Assembly (NCBI GenBank): GCA_003797895.1
Contig: RKQB01000002.1
Span: 186,001 to 250,000, forward strand
Source of the DNA: Cyclobacteriaceae bacterium YHN15
GTDB lineage: Bacteria; Bacteroidota; Bacteroidia; Cytophagales; Cyclobacteriaceae
Direction of reading: 5' to 3'
Length of the DNA stretch: 64,000 bases
Shown here: positions 59,676 to 64,000 of the stretch, one piece after another
Numbering within the stretch: position 1 is the stretch's first letter
Layout of the letters: each line of letters starts with the position of its first letter
Notes under the pieces: model-generated
Told to the model about the DNA's origin: nothing
The model's database searches: none
What the model saw: only the letters and a program-made list of their open reading frames with translations
Position numbers and translations under genes: made by a program

Positions 59676-61034
59676 CTAATGTTGTTGATTTAATACCTTA
59701 ATACTGTGGTTCATTGCGCGGAATTGGTGATAATTGGCTTTCCAAATATGACCTTTATCGGCAGTTTTAAGTTGGGGTTGTTTATCCAATCCTCCGGAAT
59801 ACCAATCTCCATGTTCATGGTCAATCAGGTAATCCTTGATATATTGCCAATGCTTTTGAAACTTACCAAAATAATCATTAGGATCTTCCGGGTAATAGGT
59901 AGAAAAAACTAACAAAGCGTTCATTCCCTCCGCTTGTGCCCACCAGTTTTTGGAGTCCTTGATTACTTCCGGTTCCAAATCCCCTTTAAAATAATATCCC
60001 TCATCATAAAATCCTCCTAAATCATTGTCCCAACCAAATTTTATGGCATGGTCCATCATTTTTTTACCTTTTTTCAGAGTTGCTTCATCATCTCCCCAAC
60101 CCAGGGCGTGCGCACTTTCCAACATCAAAAAGGCGGTTTCCACATCATGCCCATAGGATACATGATCGAGGTTTTTATGTTTTAAGATTGTTTCCCTGTC
60201 CTCTTCCTGGAAAGAAACCGGTGTCCAATCAGGTTGAAAAAAAAGCACTAAGTATCCTTTTTCATGGGTAATGGTATCCCTGACCAATAAAAGCATCTCC
60301 TCTAGCCTTTCTTTCAATAAAGGGTCTTTCCATACCTGATACAATTCTGTTAATGCTTCCAATAAATGTATGGAGCTGTTTTGGTCCTTATAACCCAGAT
60401 CAGAAGTGGATGGAGTGTCTGCCGGTCTGACTATAGGGCTTCCTTTCTGATCGATGTGTTGGAAATATCCCTTGTAAACAGGATCATGACTGTGTTCTTC
60501 TAGCCAATGAAAAGCTTTAACGGCCAATTCCAATCCTGCCGAATCTCCAGTTGCACCAAAATAGGCTGCCAGGGAATAGATGCCAAAACTGTTCCCATAG
60601 GCAGTTTTTAAACCCTCTCTTTCCAACAATGGATTTCCTGAACGGTCCACCATTTGGAAAAAACCACCATTTTCCTTGTCCCACATTTTGTCCCTTAAGA
60701 ACTTAAAGCCATGCTGGGCAGCTTCCCGATAATGTGCCACATCCGGATATTTTACAGTTGCTTTGGAGTTGGACCAAAGGTGTCTGGATTGGGTTACAAT
60801 CATTTTATCCTGCCTACCTTCTTTGAGCTGAAAATCATGGGTGAAATTGCTGTAATATCCACCTGAATCCCAGTCCACTGCTTTTGGATACCAGGTTTCC
60901 AATAAATTTTGACGAAGTGAATTCTCCAACTCATTGGCAATAGTAGCATTAAAGGATTCCTTTTCTTTGATTGGCTCTTTGCATGAGAAAAGCATAACAA
61001 ATAAAAAAAGAGAGGCAATTAATTTCTTAGACAT
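59676..61034 (-). CDS. AGE-family sugar epimerase/isomerase lipoprotein
   Basis: A 452-residue lipid-anchored protein (MSKKLIASLFLFVMLFSC is the signal). It has the (alpha/alpha)6 barrel of the N-acylglucosamine 2-epimerase family: YPKAVDWDSGGYYSNFTHDF, TQSRHLWSNSKATVKYP, KTAYGNSFGIYSLAAYFGATGD, HVSYGHDVETAFLMLES and NWWAQAEGMNALLVF. The His residues in QSRHLW and YGHD are the expected catalytic ones. Members interconvert glucose/mannose, cellobiose/epilactose or acylated hexosamines; here the substrate is unknown and export is notable. It follows the GMC oxidoreductase gene by four bases. Confidence 0.86.
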   Translation of the reverse strand: MSKKLIASLFLFVMLFSCKEPIKEKESFNATIANELENSLRQNLLETWYPKAVDWDSGGYYSNFTHDFQLKEGRQDKMIVTQSRHLWSNSKATVKYPDVAHYREAAQHGFKFLRDKMWDKENGGFFQMVDRSGNPLLEREGLKTAYGNSFGIYSLAAYFGATGDSAGLELAVKAFHWLEEHSHDPVYKGYFQHIDQKGSPIVRPADTPSTSDLGYKDQNSSIHLLEALTELYQVWKDPLLKERLEEMLLLVRDTITHEKGYLVLFFQPDWTPVSFQEEDRETILKHKNLDHVSYGHDVETAFLMLESAHALGWGDDEATLKKGKKMMDHAIKFGWDNDLGGFYDEGYYFKGDLEPEVIKDSKNWWAQAEGMNALLVFSTYYPEDPNDYFGKFQKHWQYIKDYLIDHEHGDWYSGGLDKQPQLKTADKGHIWKANYHQFRAMNHSIKVLNQQH

Positions 61035-61038
61035 AGGT

Positions 61039-62643
61039 TTAAGGTTTATTGTTGAGGATCATATCAGCAGCTTTCTCTCCTATCATGATACAGGCCGCAT
61101 TGGTATTTCCGGAAATGATGGTCGGCATGATGGAAGCATCGGCTATTCGTAGACCCTCAATTCCGTGAACTTTCAGTTTTTCGTCAACTACTGCCATTTT
61201 ATCCTGTCCCATCTTGCAGGTCCCTACAGGATGGTAAAGGGTTTCCAAACTTTTCTTGATGTGTTTTTCCAGGCTTTCTTCGTCAAATTCCTTTGGGAAA
61301 CTGATTTTCCCTCTGTGGTACTTTTGAAGTGGTTTGGCCTCCATAATCTCCTTTGCCTTCAACATGCCTTTTTTCAGGACTTCCAAATCCTTTTCTTCAG
61401 ATAATAAATTGGGCTGAATCAATGGAGCATCTAATGGGTTTGCAGATTTGAGTCCAACATACCCCCTACTTTCAGGCCTGATCAAAATAACCAAAAAACC
61501 GAACCCACTTTTTGTAGGGTAGGTTTTTAAATCATAAATATCCGTACTGTAATCATCCATTATTCCAGATGGAGCAAGGTGAATCTGTAAATCAGGTCTT
61601 TTTAATCCTTTTTCCGAGGCAAAAAAAGCGTTTGCCGTCAATGGACTGTTGCCTAATGCCCCCTTTTTAAACAATAAATAATTCAGGAGGGCCCTGATTT
61701 TGTTAAGTGGCTTTAAGGTGGCATTATCAGTGGGTATAGTAGACCATGTAGTAATTCCTGACCAAACATGGTCTATGAGATTTTGCCCTACGCCCGGCAG
61801 GTGGTGCAATGCTTCAATACCAAATTCTGATAAATAGGATTTGTCCCCTATTCCTGACAACATCATAAGCTGAGGTGATTGGAATGCCCCTGCACTCAGG
61901 ATAACTTCTTTGGCACAGTCAATGACTTCTTTCGATCCTCCTTTACCAATGATTTCTACTCCAACTGCTTTTTTATCATTTATGATGATTTTGGAAACAA
62001 TACTGGATGTTTTAACAGTTAAATTACTTCTGTTAAGTACTGGTGTTAAAAAGGCTGTTGCTGTGCTGTTTCTTTTATTGTTTTTGATGGTAAACTGCAG
62101 CATGGAAGCACCAAATTGCTCCTGCCCGTTGTATTCCTCGTTGTGAGGAATACCCTTTTCTTCACATGCTTTGATGAATATATGACCCAATGGATGGGGC
62201 TGTCTGGAATACGCTACATGTAAAGGCCCATCCTTTCCATAATATTCTCCTTTAAAATCCTCATTGTGCTCAGATTTGACAAAATAAGGTAAAATTTCCT
62301 TGTAAGCCCATCCTTTATTTCCAAGGCTTTCCCATTCATCAAAGTCCTCCCTGTTTCCTCTGACATAGGCCATGGCATTGGTACTGCTGCTTCCCCCCAA
62401 AACTTTTCCTCTGGGGATAAAAATTTTCCTTCCATCCACATGTTCCTGGGGCTCCGTCCAAAACGCCCAATCCACTTCTGAACGATGAAGCTCAGCGTAT
62501 CCGCCTGGAATATGGATCTGTAGTTTTTTGTCTTTTTCACCGGCCTCAATCAATAAGACCTTGTTTTTTGGATCAGCAGAGAGTCTGTTGGCCAAAACAC
62601 AGCCAGCAGAGCCGGCCCCAATGATGATATAATCAAAAATCAT
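61039..62643 (-). CDS. GMC-family FAD oxidoreductase (choline dehydrogenase-like)
   Basis: A 534-residue flavoenzyme. N-terminal FAD motif DYIIIGAGSAGCVLANRLS, the GMC signature RGKVLGGSSSTNAMAYVRGN, the second GMC signature GAFQSPQLMMLSGIG, and the catalytic His in LYHPVGTCKMG with the Asn of SGNTNAACIMIGEKAADMI. Length and layout match choline or alcohol dehydrogenases of this group. With the neighbouring sugar epimerase (four bases apart, same operon) the substrate may rather be a sugar or sugar alcohol. There is no signal peptide, so it is cytoplasmic, while the epimerase is exported; the pairing is therefore not simple. Confidence 0.9.
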   Translation of the reverse strand: MIFDYIIIGAGSAGCVLANRLSADPKNKVLLIEAGEKDKKLQIHIPGGYAELHRSEVDWAFWTEPQEHVDGRKIFIPRGKVLGGSSSTNAMAYVRGNREDFDEWESLGNKGWAYKEILPYFVKSEHNEDFKGEYYGKDGPLHVAYSRQPHPLGHIFIKACEEKGIPHNEEYNGQEQFGASMLQFTIKNNKRNSTATAFLTPVLNRSNLTVKTSSIVSKIIINDKKAVGVEIIGKGGSKEVIDCAKEVILSAGAFQSPQLMMLSGIGDKSYLSEFGIEALHHLPGVGQNLIDHVWSGITTWSTIPTDNATLKPLNKIRALLNYLLFKKGALGNSPLTANAFFASEKGLKRPDLQIHLAPSGIMDDYSTDIYDLKTYPTKSGFGFLVILIRPESRGYVGLKSANPLDAPLIQPNLLSEEKDLEVLKKGMLKAKEIMEAKPLQKYHRGKISFPKEFDEESLEKHIKKSLETLYHPVGTCKMGQDKMAVVDEKLKVHGIEGLRIADASIMPTIISGNTNAACIMIGEKAADMILNNKP

Positions 62644-62763
62644 AGGTAGTTGGGTTTATTAAACCAAAAAATAACTATAAATTCTTTAATTTTTGTTCTT
62701 TGAAGCCGGAAATTAATCAACTGACTACAATAATAACCTTAAGAAATAGGTAATGGAGTTTGA

Positions 62764-62837
62764 TTCTCCCACAAAGGCACCAAGTAACACAAAGTTTTGT
62801 GGTTTCCTTTGTGGTACTTTGTGGCTCAGTGGGAAAA
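62764..62837. repeat. CCCACAAAGGCACC-type imperfect palindrome
   Basis: TTCTCCCACAAAGGCACCAA is complementary to GTACTTTGTGGCTCAGTGGG at 25 of 31 positions over the full arms. A related, more diverged stretch lies at 62873-62945. The remainder of 62644-63055 holds no gene. Confidence 0.6.
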
Positions 62838-62973
62838 GGAGCCCATTATTTGATTGTTAAAGGCGTTTTATTATCCCAATAAGGCACTAAGGAACGCAAA
62901 ATTTTTGGGGTTTTTGTTTGTGGGAATTCGTGTCTTCGTAGGGAAATGTTCGCCCTTGTTTGGATTGGAATAA

Positions 62974-63010
62974 TAAAAAAAAGCTCCTTTAAATAAAATT
63001 TAAGGGAGCT
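62974..63010 (-). terminator. Terminator of the acyl-CoA ligase gene
   Basis: On the minus strand AGCTCCCTTAAA pairs with TTTAAAGGAGCT (one G-U) and is followed by eight T. Confidence 0.88.
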
Positions 63011-63055
63011 GCTATGCTTGAAAATAAAGAAAATACAATACGTTTTGATCGAAAA

Positions 63056-64000
63056 TTAAGCTTGTGCCACTTTCTTTTCATGCATTTCTTTAATCTTTCT
63101 TCTTAGTATTTTACCCACATTGGTTTTGGGTAATTCATCGGTAAAATATACTTCTTTCGGTACTTTGTAGTTGGTAAGTTCCTCCCGGCAATGTGCAATG
63201 ATTTCTTCGGCAGTGACCGAATTATCCTTTGGAACTATATAAGCCACCACCTTTTCTGTAGATTTATCATCCGGCATGCCAATAACTCCTGTTTCCAATA
63301 CTTTGGGGTGCATCGCAATGGCATTTTCCACTTCGTTCGGATAAACCTTGAAGCCTGAAACCAAAATCATTTCTTTTTTTCTATCCACTATTTTCACAAA
63401 ACCGTCCTCATCAATTACTGCTATATCCCCGGTTTTAAACCATTCCCCATCCATCACTTTGGCAGTTTCATCAGGTCTGTTCCAATATCCTTTCATAACC
63501 TGTGGACCTTTTATACATAGCTCTCCTTTTTCTCCGGTAGGCAGGTCCTTCCCATTATCATCTATTACTTTGATATCGGTATTTGGAACAGGAATACCTA
63601 TTGTTCCGATCCTTTCTGTCCCATCAATAGGATTACAAACGGCTACAGGAGACGTTTCTGTCAGACCAAAGCCCTCTGCCAGAGGAACTCCTGTTAATTT
63701 CTGCCACTTCTCAGCAGTAGCTTTTTGGACTGCCATCCCCCCACCCACTGATACTTTCAGGGATTTGAAATCCAATTTGGCAAATTCTGGATTGTTCATC
63801 AATCCATTGAATAAAGTATTGACTCCAGTGAACAGCGTGAATTTATGTTTGCTTAATTCTTTGATGAAACCAGGAATATCTCTAGGGTTGGTAATCAAAA
63901 CATTATGAGCACCTATTTTCATCATAGCCAAGCAATTGACTGTTAAAGCAAAGATATGGTACAAGGGAAGTGCAGTGATGACGATTTCTTCCTTTTCAAC
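63056..64000 (-). CDS. Long-chain acyl-CoA ligase, C-terminal part (5' end outside window)
   Basis: The frame is open to the right edge, so the first part including the phosphate-binding loop is missing. It is an AMP-forming acyl-CoA synthetase: TALPLYHIFALTVN, GVNTLFNGL and VSVGGGMAVQ, then EGFGLTETSPVAV, FKTGDIAVIDEDGFVKIVDRKKEM, the hinge and GFKVYPNEVENAI, and the active-site Lys in NVGKILRRKIKE. This order and the LYHIFALTVN and PRD segments match FadD-type ligases for long-chain fatty acids. Reaction: fatty acid plus ATP plus CoA to acyl-CoA. Other members of the adenylate-forming family are less likely. Confidence 0.92.
   Translation of the reverse strand, partial: VEKEEIVITALPLYHIFALTVNCLAMMKIGAHNVLITNPRDIPGFIKELSKHKFTLFTGVNTLFNGLMNNPEFAKLDFKSLKVSVGGGMAVQKATAEKWQKLTGVPLAEGFGLTETSPVAVCNPIDGTERIGTIGIPVPNTDIKVIDDNGKDLPTGEKGELCIKGPQVMKGYWNRPDETAKVMDGEWFKTGDIAVIDEDGFVKIVDRKKEMILVSGFKVYPNEVENAIAMHPKVLETGVIGMPDDKSTEKVVAYIVPKDNSVTAEEIIAHCREELTNYKVPKEVYFTDELPKTNVGKILRRKIKEMHEKKVAQA

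Overview
The window is a stretch of chromosome from a member of the Bacteroidota, most probably the order Cytophagales and close to the Cyclobacteriaceae (Algoriphagus, Cyclobacterium or Echinicola-like). The signs are a giant HYR-repeat protein ending in a type IX secretion sorting domain, many SusD-free but typically Bacteroidota lipoproteins and exported hydrolases, 7TMR-DISM histidine kinases paired with NarL-type regulators, a LytS/LytTR pair, promoters of the TTTG-N19-TAnnTTTG type (best example upstream of the tRNA-Glu pair), and almost no Shine-Dalgarno sequences. The genus is an inference; no rRNA is present.

Layout. 0-9 kb: end of an M1 aminopeptidase, an unknown protein, a TPR-adenylate cyclase, a DASS carboxylate transporter, then a LytS-type sensor kinase and its LytTR regulator separated by four tandem copies of a 116-bp hairpin-rich repeat. 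9-27 kb: mainly housekeeping and exported hydrolases (DUF1080, M14 peptidase, GH30), a B12-binding radical SAM protein, two tRNA-Glu genes, GAPDH, an HI0933-type flavoprotein, a HerA-like ATPase, DUF2891 coupled to an atypical Nramp transporter, and an exonuclease/GIY-YIG fusion. 27-33 kb: flavoprotein, then tryptophan 2,3-dioxygenase divergent from a glutaryl-CoA-type dehydrogenase, embedded in intergenic DNA rich in dispersed repeats.

33-54 kb is the accessory heart of the window. A 3396-residue secreted HYR/delta-60 protein (minus strand) is divergent from a two-gene operon for an outer membrane barrel-like protein and a pappalysin-like lipoprotein metalloprotease. Next come a 7TMR-DISM kinase plus NarL regulator, a degenerate duplicate of that pair (the regulator has lost its phospho-accepting Asp and only the last codons of its kinase remain), a truncated AraC-like protein, and a second intact kinase/regulator operon. 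A palindromic site of the form TACCC-N7-GGTATTTTTT lies upstream of the giant gene, of the barrel operon (an exact 24-bp copy in the same orientation to its gene), of the first kinase and of the AraC-like gene, and once more ahead of a possible small RNA near 27.6 kb. I infer a regulon run by one of these NarL-type regulators.

54-64 kb: YtxH and DUF1573 proteins, tryptophanyl-tRNA synthetase, polysaccharide deacetylase, small membrane and NTF2-like proteins, an AGE-family epimerase with a GMC oxidoreductase, and the C-terminal part of an acyl-CoA ligase. No IS element, prophage or CRISPR array was found. All coordinates of start codons are reasoned from signal peptides and family starts, and all family assignments are from motif recognition by eye.
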